Positions 44,501-53,840 are shown, counted from the first letter of the stretch. The stretch is 64,000 nt of DNA from Clostridia bacterium (GCA_023228225.1 JALOBO010000008.1:11786-75785); one strand, 5' to 3'. Notes: generated by a model from the letters alone, not told the origin. Program-made: numbers and translations.

Positions 44501-44678
44501 CTAGAATTCTTATTTTATCAATGTTTTCCATAGAATCATATAATCGATAAAATCCCGATGTCCTAAAATAGCCTACAAGCACATCAAAAAACTGAGTGTT
44601 GTTGGTTAAAATCGTGCTAAACCTTTCATAAAGCGTTCTTTCTGGTTCATTTGTAAAAAATGTTAAATCATTTTTCAT
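41514..44678 (-). CDS. PLD-domain SNF2-family helicase
   Basis: A 1054-residue protein. Residues about 1-200 are a phospholipase D-like domain with a single HKD-type motif, KIHAKVYIIRK then GSSNFSESGL; the family Asp is not seen. The SNF2 motor follows: FISDVVGLGKT (motif I, around 275), VFIDEAHRFRN (II), LISATPINN (III), TTDVFAEGINLHRA (V) and IMQRVGRINRVGT (VI). A helical C-terminal part of 250 residues is unassigned. It should move along double-stranded DNA and may cut it or help a partner. It is the first gene of an operon with the adenine methyltransferase; GAGGATAAC precedes the ATG and TATAAT lies about 45 bases upstream. Confidence 0.9.
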   Translation of the reverse strand: MKNDLTFFTNEPERTLYERFSTILTNNTQFFDVLVGYFRTSGFYRLYDSMENIDKIRILVGLNVDRKTIEIIDSAKTIANLSNAQIKESFAKEVTVEFENSEDSKELEVGVRTFIEWLKCGKLEMRMYPKEKIHAKVYIIRKNEQSENYGSVITGSSNFSESGLINNLEFNVELKDSRDVKFALEKFEELWKDSIDISQTFADTISTETWIRDDITPYELYLKTIYGFFEEEINSDKDRSVEDLLPDGFMKLKYQLDAVVQAKRILSTYGGVFISDVVGLGKTYICAMLANSFKNSRKLIICPPVLLDYWEGVMEDFGVSCKVCSLGKLDSLLEDKQNLARYDYVFIDEAHRFRNSKTESFGKLHEICYGKKVVLISATPINNYTSDIENQLYLFQPKHQSNIIPNEPNLEGFFSKLNSKLSKLDKGTTEYAEQLRKNSSIIRDKLLRHVMVRRTRSEIKEYYKDDLAKQGLKFPQLGNPEKIIYSFDKKTNEIFEETIGIIKKLSYARYISASYLKDKTKASNILSAQTFIGGFMKSILVKRLESSFYAFKMTLSRFIKSYQDFIDMANKGNVYISKKVDVYELLDNGDDEKLMDLVADEKVQHFMSDDFKPEFFRDLVSDLTWLKNLSARWDLIINDPKLEQFKKDMIENAILKSGKKIIFTESKETAKYVGDALKEIFGDKVVVFSGESSPYLKKQIEKSFNPKFIDENEDRYDILITTDVFAEGINLHRANKLINYDLPWNPTRIMQRVGRINRVGTIFDRIYVFNFLPTSSTTAQLPLEERIMEKLQAFHDTLGEDYKYLSDDEVVSSHKLYEILTKNSQEDGNAESMNPELEYLALIRKIRDENIDLFEKIKKLPIKSKSSKKSDLISKEAVLTFFRKGTLKSFYISDEDSCNEITFIEAIQFIKAIPSLKKIKIEDNYYKYLEINKKAFDGKLEINNLLFDKNEKTAMTGNDGNIIKTLKAILSCRELTINEIDNINKMIELFENGEIPDSLSKSIIQAKKNAESELEAYHSIYDKIPSRYFDGRKDTYKEKNFKKQIILSSYLREE

Positions 44679-44906
44679 TTGTTATCCTCACTGGTTATAG
44701 TATTATTTTTTTATTATAGCATAACATTGCTTTAATTGTCCTAAAAAATTACAATAACCTTACCTTCGCTTAATCATATTTTTATGATTGTCTGGGCTTT
44801 TATAAAATAAAGTAACGGGGTGTTTTAATTCTTAAATGCGTGCTAAAATTTAGCTATAAAAATTATTAGAACAAGTATTTTATGTTTCATTTAGCAGGAC
44901 ATTTGC

Positions 44907-45821
44907 CTACAGACTATTAAAAAAGTTGGAATCAATAATTTTTTGTAGAATTTCAATGGTTTGACTGTAGCTTATGCCATCATAAATCAGCGATTTTGTA
45001 ATTGTGTTGTAATCTGTTTTATAAGTGTTTTCTGCCAATATGTTGTTTAAGATTTGGTTTAAATTCACTCCAGCTTGTGCTGACAAACAAAAACTCAATT
45101 CACTTCGGGTTTTTCTTACATGTTCAATGAGTTGTTTAATGTCTTGATCAAAGGCAATATGAGGGAACAGACAATACAAATCATATAAATGCCTTGAATG
45201 CTCTTTAATATCTTTGGATATATAATAATCTGCTATTGCAAAAACCTTATCAACGAATGTTCTTTTAAGAGCTTGCACTTGCATTGTAAATGGTTTTAAA
45301 TTGTATTTTACTATTAAATCAATTTTATGGCTTGCTAGCAGGTAGTCATATATTAAACTTGAAATTTGTTTTTCTTCTGTTGGGTAAGCTTTTACCGAAA
45401 GTGAAGTTTCAAGCAAAACAACTGGCTTTAGTGTTGATACCTGATAAATGCTTGGAACTGCAACGTTAAACTTATTGTATTTCATTCCGCTATTAATTTC
45501 TTCATCATTTTCAATAGTAAAACCAAGCTCAGATACAACAGCTCTAATAGCATAAGTTAGATCCTTAATAACTCTGTTTGTTAAACCATTATCTGTGTAA
45601 AGATTTAGGTCAACATCTTCAGAAAACCTATTAATAATCTTATAAGCTTTTGAAAGCGATGTTCCGCCCTTAAAAACTAAGTTGGAAACTTTTTGACTTA
45701 GCCTATCTAAAATTAAGGAAAAATAATAATCCTTTTCTATAATGCCGATTTCTGATATGTTAAAATATTCTGCCGTAGAGATTATCAATTGTTCAAACAT
45801 TTCTTTATCATTGTGTAACAT
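44907..45821 (-). CDS. AbiEii-type nucleotidyltransferase toxin
   Basis: A 304-residue protein of the AbiEii/DUF1814 family. It has IIEKDYYFSLIL and the nucleotidyltransferase core LVFKGGTSLSKAYKIINRFSEDVDLNLYTDN (about 45-75), with GGTSL and the paired acidic DVD. AbiEii proteins are bacteriostatic toxins, and related MenT enzymes add nucleotides to tRNA acceptor ends; the substrate here is unknown. The gene overlaps the end of the upstream antitoxin gene by 14 bases, which supports translational coupling. It ends about 230 bases before the helicase gene on the same strand. Confidence 0.9.
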   Translation of the reverse strand: MLHNDKEMFEQLIISTAEYFNISEIGIIEKDYYFSLILDRLSQKVSNLVFKGGTSLSKAYKIINRFSEDVDLNLYTDNGLTNRVIKDLTYAIRAVVSELGFTIENDEEINSGMKYNKFNVAVPSIYQVSTLKPVVLLETSLSVKAYPTEEKQISSLIYDYLLASHKIDLIVKYNLKPFTMQVQALKRTFVDKVFAIADYYISKDIKEHSRHLYDLYCLFPHIAFDQDIKQLIEHVRKTRSELSFCLSAQAGVNLNQILNNILAENTYKTDYNTITKSLIYDGISYSQTIEILQKIIDSNFFNSL

Positions 45822-46440
45822 AATTCATTACCCCGCTTTTTAATATTTTCTTTAATGCCTTAAACGATTCATATTGAGATGCAATTTCAGTTAATTGCTT
45901 CTGATTAATCTTTTCCGTTTTAATGTAATTAACAAAAAAGTTTTTTTCTTTGTTCAATACACTATCGTCAACTTTTAATATCAATTCTATAAATATAACA
46001 TACTTTTCGTTTTCTTTATTAATATCAATACCACTAGGCTTTCGGGCAATTATTTTTGTTTTACCAATAGTGATTTCTCTTTTTATATTAGTTTCTTTAT
46101 TGGTAATGATTTCAATTTTATTTGGAACTTGTGTTGTTAATCCTAATTGGTTGAGAAGCGTTAAACCCGCATAAATACCAAAAACTTCTTTATCATCTTT
46201 CAAATACTTTTTTTCAATAATCTTTATTGGGTTAAGCTTAGAAACACCGTTTTCTGTTTGTTTGGGAATGTAGTAAATACCAGAGTCATATCTTACAATC
46301 TCTTTTTTGTTAATAAAAGGATTAATAATTTTATAAAGATATTTTTCTGAATAGCCATCAAAAACATCTTTTAAGTCATCGGCAAAAAAGGGCTGGTTAT
46401 AGCCAAACTTATTTATCAATTTCATTTTTATGTTTTCCAT
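45808..46440 (-). CDS. AbiEi-type antitoxin/transcriptional repressor
   Basis: A 210-residue protein resembling the AbiEi/DUF6088 type. Residues 1-75 form a winged helix (FFADDLKDVFDGYSEKYLYKIINPFINKKEIVRYDSGIYYIP), and the rest has LLNQLGLTTQVPNKIEIITNK and ARKPSG, typical of the AbiEi antitoxin domain. It should bind its own promoter and limit the AbiEii toxin, as described for AbiE systems. Two AGTATACTAA sites at and after the -10 box match that idea. AAGGAGG sits seven bases before the ATG. Confidence 0.85.
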   Translation of the reverse strand: MENIKMKLINKFGYNQPFFADDLKDVFDGYSEKYLYKIINPFINKKEIVRYDSGIYYIPKQTENGVSKLNPIKIIEKKYLKDDKEVFGIYAGLTLLNQLGLTTQVPNKIEIITNKETNIKREITIGKTKIIARKPSGIDINKENEKYVIFIELILKVDDSVLNKEKNFFVNYIKTEKINQKQLTEIASQYESFKALKKILKSGVMNYVTQ

Positions 46441-46481
46441 ATTAATCCTCCTTTTATATAATTATGCTTAAAAAATTAAAA

Positions 46482-46543
46482 AGTATACTAATTTATATAT
46501 TTTAAATATAACTCAGTATACTAACTAATTATAACAATGTCAA
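46482..46543 (-). promoter_or_regulatory. abiE promoter with two AGTATACTAA operators
   Basis: Minus-strand TTGACA (46543-46538), 17-base spacer, TATACT (46520-46515). AGTATACTAA occurs at 46515-46524, on the -10 box, and again at 46482-46491, 33 bases downstream, about three helical turns apart. This fits cooperative autorepression. Confidence 0.8.
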
Positions 46544-46601
46544 TACTTTTATCTGCATTAAGCTGTGAAAGATTAGTCGTAACCTATATCTCCGTTGTTG
46601 A

Positions 46602-46660
46602 CATAACCAAGTTGCAATTTTGCAAAAACAGTTCAGTTTGAACGGTTCGCTTCCCGCCAA
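46602..46660 (+). repeat. 59-base imperfect direct repeat, copy A
   Basis: Begins CATAACCAAGTTGCAATTTT and ends GCTTCCCGCCAA. It matches 63826-63884 with about six differences. In copy B the sequence encodes the end of a 38-codon ORF; here that frame (HNQVAILQKQFSLNG...) is preceded by a stop. Each copy is followed by a terminator hairpin. Confidence 0.8.
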
Positions 46661-46661
46661 T

Positions 46662-46697
46662 AAAAGCCCTAAATTCCTAGTGAATAGGGCTTTTTTT
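46662..46697. terminator. Terminator downstream of repeat copy A
   Basis: AAAAGCCCT (46662-46670) pairs with AGGGC-TTTT (46686-46694), T-run on the plus strand and a shorter one on the minus strand. Confidence 0.75.
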
Positions 46698-46844
46698 ATT
46701 TTAAAAAATGACGGTACTTTTTATAAGAAAAAACCCTTGTCTACCAAATAGTTTTTAAAAACTTCGAAAAAGCCTGAAATATAGCGGTGTTTAGCGATTA
46801 CGATTGTCTACCAATTTTTCCAATGAAAAAACAGCTGAAAAAGA

Positions 46845-47309
46845 CTACATCTCTATGTCCATTTTCTTCTTTAAAATTTGTTTTCTTTGTTTAATTAATT
46901 CCTCTAACTCTTTGAGTTCTTCATCCAAATCACTTTCCATATTTTCTTCATATTTAAGCTCAGGAGACACTTGCGATAAATCAAACTCTTGTGTCTTAGT
47001 TGTTGATCTATGTGAGTAAGACTTTACTTTAACTGGAACTATTGATTCCAGTTTTTCTTTTCTATCTTCTTCACTTAACTGATTATCTTCAAGAGTTGTT
47101 TTCTTTTTATCACCAAATACATTGTTGATAGCATTCGCCACTCCTATTTTTGAAGAGTAACTTAAATGTGAATAAATATCTGCTGTTGTGTTATATGTAG
47201 AATGCCCAAGCCATTCTTGTATTTCTTTCATACCAACACCTTTGCTTAAAAGTAAACTTGCACAACTATGTCTTAGTTCATGATAAGTAATTTTAGGCAA
47301 ATTGTTTTG
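46845..47309 (-). pseudogene. Truncated tyrosine recombinase (integrase C-terminus)
   Basis: An open frame of about 154 codons carrying only the C-terminal catalytic part of a phage-type tyrosine integrase: KITYHELRHSCASLLLSKG (box II H-x-x-R-H), GMKEIQEWLGHSTYNTTADIYSHL (the LGHS and the catalytic Tyr region). An acidic, unusual tail of 70 residues follows. The N-terminus, including the first catalytic Arg, is missing; a stop codon precedes it and the subtilase gene ends 15 bases away. The break marks a recombination junction. Confidence 0.85.
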
Positions 47310-47323
47310 TTACTAACTTCCTT

Positions 47324-50300
47324 TTAATAACCGCCTGAGCCATTTGGTTTATTTGGGTCATTAGGATTATATGGTCTTTGTGGATAATTAGGATTGTTAT
47401 ATGGGTTTTGTGGATTAGTCGGTCTTGGTGGAACTGGTCTATTCATAACATTTGTATTTGGAGTATTAGTAGGTGGTGTGTTTGGTGGGGTGTAGGTGTT
47501 TTGTGGTTGTGTTGGTGGATAATATGGATAACTGCTTATTGGAGCTCTTTTCTTTCTTTTTGCAATCACAATTATCAGGATTAGCAATAGAATTGCATTG
47601 AGAGTAATCCCACCAATAATTAAATACTGTTTAAAATCTTTATTTTCAGTATCCGTTCCAGTCTCACTCGGATTATCTGCGTCAGTCGTTCCACCGCCAT
47701 TAGGGTCATCTGGAATTACCGTTGATTTCGTTTTATATGTTACATTTACTTGCATATTAGAGTTGATTTCTGAAACAGTAAATGAATTATTCTTTACAAC
47801 TATTTCATTTCCGTTAATTGTAACTTTATCAACTTCATATCCTTCATTTGGCGATATTGTAAATGTTCTGCTTGACCCTTCGGGAATGTCTGAAATAGAG
47901 CCATTGAAGAACACACTGCCATTTTGACTATTTGGAATAACGATTGAATATTTATTTATTTCAAATACAACTGAAAGCGTATGTGAAGAATTAACTCCCA
48001 AGAATGTATAAGTATGAACATCTCCGATATTTACTGTGTCGATAGTTACACTTTTCACATGGTAACCTTCACTTGGAATAAAGTCAAAAGTTTTATTTGT
48101 GCCATAGTTAACTACGACATTTCCACTTGGAGAGATTGTTCCATTTTGCCCTGCGGATACTGTTATTGTAAATGTTCTTATTGTAGCTTTTGCTACAAGA
48201 GAAAGTGGAGTGGCAGGCATTTCAAATGTATGATTTATTTCACTAAATTTCACTGTGTCGCCTGAAACATTGTTCCAAGAAGTCCAATTATAGCCTTGTG
48301 ATAGACTCGCTGAAATAGAAACACTTGCTCCGTATAAATATGTTCCAGCACCTGCAACGGTTTCAATACCTGTGCCTATTTGTAAAGAAACGGAATACGA
48401 ATTTCTATTATAATAAATATTTATAATAGTGTTTCCGTTTGCAGATATACTTGTTTGATTAAAAGGTTGTGACGTAAATCCTGTATAAACTTTTGCTACT
48501 GCTTGGGTTTGTGAATTAGTTGCACCAGATAAAGTGTTGTCAGTTTCGTATCTCGTATAATATTTAGAATTAAATAATATTGCTCCTTCGGAACTTAATG
48601 CTTCTTGCCAATGATTTACAGTGTAACTAATATTATCTATTGGACCAAAAACTGCTGTAATAGTATGATTATCGGAAATATTTGAGAATGTGTAAGTTGT
48701 CAAATCTCCTTCGGTAATATCAAGAGAGTCTACAATCAATTTATTGATTTGGTATCCTAAATCTGCCGTAATTGTAAATATTGCATTAGTTCCATAATTA
48801 TAGCTTGCCAATGCTTGACTTATGCTTCCGTTAGAAGCTTGTGCAACTGTAATGGTATAAGTATTTATCGCAAAACTAACTGCGATAGTATGATGAGTTG
48901 TTACGTTAGCGAATTCATAGCCATTCGTAATCGCATTTGAAAGTGCTGTTCCAGTTAAAGCAATGCCGTCAACTAAAATTGTTTCTACATGATAGCCAGT
49001 ATTTGGAGAAAATGTAAATTTTTTATCTCTATTTTCTTCCACTACTACACTTCCAGTTGGCGAGATTGAGCCATTTAAACCGGTAGAGGCTGTTATTGTA
49101 TATGTTCCTGCTGCACTATTAACAGTTACAGTGCAAATATTTGAATAATCAGTTGTTCCGTCCCAGTTAATCATTTTAACAAAATACTTATTAACTCCTG
49201 AAATTGAAGTATCAATGCTTAATGTTTGACTGGTTTCACCAAATATGGCAACGCCATCAGTAATATTATTTGTTAATGTGGTAAACCACTGATATTTAAT
49301 ATCAAATCCGTTAGCACCAATTGTAAGTGAGCATTCGTCACTTATGTTTTTTGTTATAGATTGTTGTAAATCGCTTGTAATTTCAAATTCGTCAATGGCA
49401 ACAAATGTTTTGCTGTTATCAGTCGCGTATGTTTCAGCCATTGTCCCTGAATAACCGTAAATTGTAGCTGAACTTGTTATAGGAGTCTGAAAAATTGTTG
49501 TTAAATTCTTCCCGATGACGATTTTAGTCATTGTTGAAGGGAATAAAGCAGTTCCCATAGTTTCAATTTTAGGAAGATAAAATGTTGTCAATTTATTACA
49601 AGAAGAAAATACTGAACCTGTGATAACTCCCGTTCCATGGACTGTTCCTAAAACTTTTATGTTTAATGTATCTATGTAACTTAATTTGCTATCGTAAGTG
49701 AAAGAAGCCCACCCAACACTCTCTAAGTTAGGGCAAATAACTGTTGTCAAATTATAACATTCATAAAATGAGCAATCTTCAAGAGTTTTTGCAAACGGAA
49801 TATTTACAGAAGTCAATGCTTCACAACCATTGAAAGCATAAGTAGGTATGTTTTCTACCAAAGGCATATATATAGTTTTTAATGATTCGCAACCATAAAA
49901 ACTATGAGAGCCAATTGATGTAACATAATCAAGAGTTATAGACTCTAAATTTGAACACTCATAAAAACTTTGATTTCCGATTGTTTTAATTGTATCTGGT
50001 AAAATAATACCGGTTATTAAACAACATTGATAAAATGCTTGGTCACCTATTTTTGATATTGTCATTCCATTATATGATGACGGAATAATTATATTTCCAG
50101 TTGTATAACTATCAACAAATGAAATCAACAATTCAATTTTTCCTTGATTTTCATAGGTATTGTAATAGAAATGTTCTAAGTTATTAAAAATTCCTCTAAA
50201 AGTAATATTTAAATTATCAGCATAATCTTTTGCGGCAGTTTCAATATATCCATAAATAACAAATGTTGGGATTAACAATTCGTCAGAACTATACCCAAAG

Positions 50301-53300
50301 GCTTCTGTTCCTATGTTTGTTATGTTTTGAGAAAATTTTACACTAAGTAATGCCGAACACCCATAGAAAGCTCTTCGTCCAACAGTGGTAACATTTTCTA
50401 TTTCTATTTCATTTAGTGATATACAACCATTAAACGCATTTTGTCCAATCGCTTCAATTCTTGATAAATAAACCGTTGTAAGATTTTCACAACCAGCAAA
50501 TGCCGATTCTTCAATTGTTTTCACAAAAGGCAATGATAATGTATTTATCGTCAAACAATTTTCAAAAGCACTAGCACATATTCTTGTAACAGGTAATTCA
50601 TTTATGTAAGACGGAATGACTGTATTGTTAGGTAGTGTTCCATTAAAACCTGTAATGTGTATTTCGCCATTGACAGTGTTGTAAGTAAAATAACTTAAAT
50701 CCGCAGATAAATCATTGTATACATATCCATTTGATACAACAAAGTTTTTTGCAGGTGTTCCACTATAAATATTAAATTCACAGGTTGTAGGAACAGATGT
50801 AAAACTAGTATCATTTATATCTTCCAGACAAGCAGATAATGTTACTGTTGTTAAACCCGTATTGCTTCTAAATGCACCCGCATTGATATAAACAACATTA
50901 GGAATATTTACAGTTCTTAAATTAACATTGCTACTAAAAGAATTTCTTCCGATGTATCTTAACTTTGGAGCAAAAAGCTCTGCAAATCTACAATCATCGA
51001 AAGCCCAGTCGCCAGTCTCTTGTATTTCTGGTATGTTTAATGTGGTAAGTGCGTTACATATCCTAAAAGCCATTGACCCTACTTTTTGAACTTTTGGCAT
51101 ATCAACAGTATGTAAGCTCGTGCAATAATAATAGAAACTTCTTGTGCCAACAACAAGAACTTCTGGCATATCAACTGTTAATAGATTTTCGTTTACATAA
51201 AAGCTATAATTTCCAACATACTTGGCAGATGGAAGATAAACATTTATTAAATCGCACTCTCTAAAAGTATTGGCACATATAATTTCTGCACTTGGTAGGT
51301 TTATCGTTGCCAAGTATTGGCAATTGAAAAATGCCATATCGCCAATTATTTTTGCATTAGGTAACGAAACGCTAGTTAAATAAGTTGCATTAACATCCTT
51401 CATACAAAAACCATAATAATCAACTTTTTCCAATTTACTTAAACTAATTGGCCTCATATTTTTGCATTGATAAAAAGCATATTTTCCAATTGTTAATAAT
51501 TCAGGGAAATAAGCATCGGTTGCATATTTAAATGATGAGCAACCATTAAACGCATACATATCAATCAATTTTACATTTGGTCCATAAACTGTTTGTATTG
51601 TAGAACAACCTGCAAAGGCATTTGAGCCTATTGTTTCGACAGTTGAAGGTAGGGTTACAGAAACAACACTTGATGATGTAAAGGCATTTGTTCCAATCTT
51701 TGTGATTGTCACATTGTTAACTACCATGGGAACTGTAACATTTGTTAAAATTCCATTATAACTAGTCAATGTTCCATCTGCGGAAGCAACAAAGGCGCCT
51801 TCAATGTCTTGCCCATAAAAGCAATATGTCATTTGACTAACTTTACTATATTTTACAACTTCGCCAGCAGATAAAACATACGCTCTTGCCTTTATTCTTT
51901 GTGTAGTGTTAACAAGAATTGGCGAACTATATAATGTTCCATTTGTTGTAGTTGGAACTGTTCCGTCAGTTGTATAATAAATACTTGCACTTGGCTCACT
52001 TGATGAAAGCGTTAAATTAAATGGCTCAGTGCTATCAGAATTTGTGTTGCTAAATGTCACATCGGCAATTAAGTCAGCATAAGCATATTCCAAATTTACC
52101 AATCCTTCGCCATAGAAAGTATCCCAACCGTCATCGCCAAGATCAACAGTATTCACGTCAAGTAAAGTTTCTAATTCAGTAAGAGTATAGTCCTGTGTTG
52201 AGTCTGACATTAAAAGAGCAACAGCACCTGCAATGTGTGGAGCCGCCATTGAAGTTCCGCTCATTCTAACTGTTCCACCACCAACTTTTGCACTTAGTAT
52301 TTGATAGCCGGGAGCAGCAACGTCAATAAAACTACCATAGTTAGACCAAGACGGTCTGTAATATAATGGACCAGATATACCAATGGCCGAAACTGTTATA
52401 ACACATTCAATATTAGCTGGTGTGTGGTTAGTAACATCTGCTCCGTCATTTCCGGCAGCAACAACAGGGAGTATTCCATTGTTATACGCATTAGTCAAAG
52501 CTTCTGAATAAGAACGATGTTCATCGCTTCCTATTCCATTTGCACTACCCAAACTTAAATTCATAGCATAAATATTTCGTCCAGAATTTTTTAATTGTGT
52601 AACATAATTCACACCTAACATAATTTGAGAAGCATAGCCATAACCATTATCGCTCATAACTTTAATAGGTAAAATTTTAACATTCGATAGCGTTAAATCA
52701 CAGATAATGCCTGCAACGTGAGTTCCGTGTCCGTAAACATCTTCATAGGCATAAGAAGTAGCACTAATTGATGATGAATAATTTTGTCCGCCACTTGCTA
52801 TTCTTCCATTAAACCATTCGTGGTCTGTATCTATTCCTGTATCTAAAACTGCAATAATAACTTCATTTAAATTGCTATTTCCAACAGTGTTTAGTAGGTA
52901 GTCGGAATAACTTTCAACGCCCATTGCTTCGGCACCCCAACTAGAATAAGAAAAACTATCGTTTAAACCATTCACTTGTGCTTGCTCTTCTTCATATCCT
53001 TGTGCAACAAAAATACTATCCACTTCTGCCCAAGAAACGCTATTTAATGTGTTATAATATTCAAGTGCATTTATTGTATCTTCTTCTGTTGCGTATTGTA
53101 GAATATGTAAATCGTTATAGCCACTAACACTTGCAATCGCATTTTGAGTGTCAATTTTATTATTTGATTTAACAATTAGTCTTTTAGTTTGATATGGTCT
53201 AGTTAAACGTAGTTGAGCATTTGTTAATTCAATTTCATATCCCATAGATTTTGCAACATCTTCTATTGGGAAAATCAAATTATTGTTTGTATCTAATTCT

Positions 53301-53695
53301 GCTGGCTGAGATAATGAATAAATTTCATCAGAGTCAGTGAAAATAAGGTTATCATTGGTTGATATATCTATTGAAGATATGTTGTTTGTTATGCTAAAAG
53401 TATTATCATTATCTTTGGTAATGCGACTACCAGTAATTCTATTAAAGGTATCACTCTTAACCATTAAAGCATTATTACTTTTAGATAAATCATCTTCTGT
53501 ATCAAAAACGAAATTATCATAATCCTCTATATCATAAGTCGATATAAGCGATGTTAATTGGCTTGAAAATATTTCAAAATTGCCAATTTCAGCATTTGAG
53601 CTAGCATAAGCAGGTTTTAATGTGCTTGCTGAAAATCCAAAAACACTTGAAAATATGGCAATCATTAAAACAAAAATAAAACAACTTTTCTTCAT
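47324..53695 (-). CDS. Giant subtilisin-like surface protease with leucine-rich and InlB-type repeats
   Basis: A 2123-residue protein. Signal peptide 1-30 (KKSCFIFVLMIAIFSSVFGF ... YAS). An acidic propeptide follows, then a complete S8 peptidase with triad motifs VLDTGIDTDH (Asp), YGHGTHVAGI (His) and SGTSMAAPHIAGA (Ser). After it come a chitobiase-type Ig-like unit (SIYYTTDGTVPT), about 20 BspA-type LRR_5 repeats (IGxxAFxxCxxL), an Ig-like spacer, and several divergent InlB B-repeats (NGSISPTGxVxV ... GYHVxxxxVDG). Near the end there is a membrane segment (LIIGGITLNAILLLILIIVIA) and a Pro/Asn-rich cytoplasmic tail. It is probably a surface-tethered protease-adhesin. GGAG seven bases before the ATG at 53695 sets the start, not the upstream GTG inside a palindrome. 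Confidence 0.93.
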   Translation of the reverse strand: MKKSCFIFVLMIAIFSSVFGFSASTLKPAYASSNAEIGNFEIFSSQLTSLISTYDIEDYDNFVFDTEDDLSKSNNALMVKSDTFNRITGSRITKDNDNTFSITNNISSIDISTNDNLIFTDSDEIYSLSQPAELDTNNNLIFPIEDVAKSMGYEIELTNAQLRLTRPYQTKRLIVKSNNKIDTQNAIASVSGYNDLHILQYATEEDTINALEYYNTLNSVSWAEVDSIFVAQGYEEEQAQVNGLNDSFSYSSWGAEAMGVESYSDYLLNTVGNSNLNEVIIAVLDTGIDTDHEWFNGRIASGGQNYSSSISATSYAYEDVYGHGTHVAGIICDLTLSNVKILPIKVMSDNGYGYASQIMLGVNYVTQLKNSGRNIYAMNLSLGSANGIGSDEHRSYSEALTNAYNNGILPVVAAGNDGADVTNHTPANIECVITVSAIGISGPLYYRPSWSNYGSFIDVAAPGYQILSAKVGGGTVRMSGTSMAAPHIAGAVALLMSDSTQDYTLTELETLLDVNTVDLGDDGWDTFYGEGLVNLEYAYADLIADVTFSNTNSDSTEPFNLTLSSSEPSASIYYTTDGTVPTTTNGTLYSSPILVNTTQRIKARAYVLSAGEVVKYSKVSQMTYCFYGQDIEGAFVASADGTLTSYNGILTNVTVPMVVNNVTITKIGTNAFTSSSVVSVTLPSTVETIGSNAFAGCSTIQTVYGPNVKLIDMYAFNGCSSFKYATDAYFPELLTIGKYAFYQCKNMRPISLSKLEKVDYYGFCMKDVNATYLTSVSLPNAKIIGDMAFFNCQYLATINLPSAEIICANTFRECDLINVYLPSAKYVGNYSFYVNENLLTVDMPEVLVVGTRSFYYYCTSLHTVDMPKVQKVGSMAFRICNALTTLNIPEIQETGDWAFDDCRFAELFAPKLRYIGRNSFSSNVNLRTVNIPNVVYINAGAFRSNTGLTTVTLSACLEDINDTSFTSVPTTCEFNIYSGTPAKNFVVSNGYVYNDLSADLSYFTYNTVNGEIHITGFNGTLPNNTVIPSYINELPVTRICASAFENCLTINTLSLPFVKTIEESAFAGCENLTTVYLSRIEAIGQNAFNGCISLNEIEIENVTTVGRRAFYGCSALLSVKFSQNITNIGTEAFGYSSDELLIPTFVIYGYIETAAKDYADNLNITFRGIFNNLEHFYYNTYENQGKIELLISFVDSYTTGNIIIPSSYNGMTISKIGDQAFYQCCLITGIILPDTIKTIGNQSFYECSNLESITLDYVTSIGSHSFYGCESLKTIYMPLVENIPTYAFNGCEALTSVNIPFAKTLEDCSFYECYNLTTVICPNLESVGWASFTYDSKLSYIDTLNIKVLGTVHGTGVITGSVFSSCNKLTTFYLPKIETMGTALFPSTMTKIVIGKNLTTIFQTPITSSATIYGYSGTMAETYATDNSKTFVAIDEFEITSDLQQSITKNISDECSLTIGANGFDIKYQWFTTLTNNITDGVAIFGETSQTLSIDTSISGVNKYFVKMINWDGTTDYSNICTVTVNSAAGTYTITASTGLNGSISPTGSVVVEENRDKKFTFSPNTGYHVETILVDGIALTGTALSNAITNGYEFANVTTHHTIAVSFAINTYTITVAQASNGSISQALASYNYGTNAIFTITADLGYQINKLIVDSLDITEGDLTTYTFSNISDNHTITAVFGPIDNISYTVNHWQEALSSEGAILFNSKYYTRYETDNTLSGATNSQTQAVAKVYTGFTSQPFNQTSISANGNTIINIYYNRNSYSVSLQIGTGIETVAGAGTYLYGASVSISASLSQGYNWTSWNNVSGDTVKFSEINHTFEMPATPLSLVAKATIRTFTITVSAGQNGTISPSGNVVVNYGTNKTFDFIPSEGYHVKSVTIDTVNIGDVHTYTFLGVNSSHTLSVVFEINKYSIVIPNSQNGSVFFNGSISDIPEGSSRTFTISPNEGYEVDKVTINGNEIVVKNNSFTVSEINSNMQVNVTYKTKSTVIPDDPNGGGTTDADNPSETGTDTENKDFKQYLIIGGITLNAILLLILIIVIAKRKKRAPISSYPYYPPTQPQNTYTPPNTPPTNTPNTNVMNRPVPPRPTNPQNPYNNPNYPQRPYNPNDPNKPNGSGGY

Positions 53696-53715
53696 TTGTA
53701 AACTCCATATTTTTT

Positions 53716-53736
53716 CATCTATTGTCACAATAGATG
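53716..53736. repeat. 10-1-10 palindrome, copy 1
   Basis: CATCTATTGT-C-ACAATAGATG, perfect palindrome 20 bases upstream of the subtilase start. It is the reverse complement of copy 2, so the two flank a 104-base segment as inverted repeats. Confidence 0.85.
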
Positions 53737-53840
53737 AGATATTGATATAAATAATATATCATATAATATAGAAAAAACAAAATATTTGCAAAAACCATAT
53801 AGAAAAATTTAAAAAACATAAGTAATGACTCTTTTTCTTT

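Larger units (their letters stand above)
46441..46844. other. Intergenic region: AbiE promoter, repeat and terminator
   Basis: 404 bases between abiE and an integrase remnant. It contains the abiE promoter with operators (46482-46543), one copy of a 59-base repeat (46602-46660) and a terminator (46662-46697). From 46700 to 46844 I see no gene. Confidence 0.6.

Noticed and set aside
36648..44678. Complete DISARM or BREX system
   Set aside because: No DrmA/DrmB, PglZ or BrxC-like genes lie nearby; only the helicase and methyltransferase are reminiscent.
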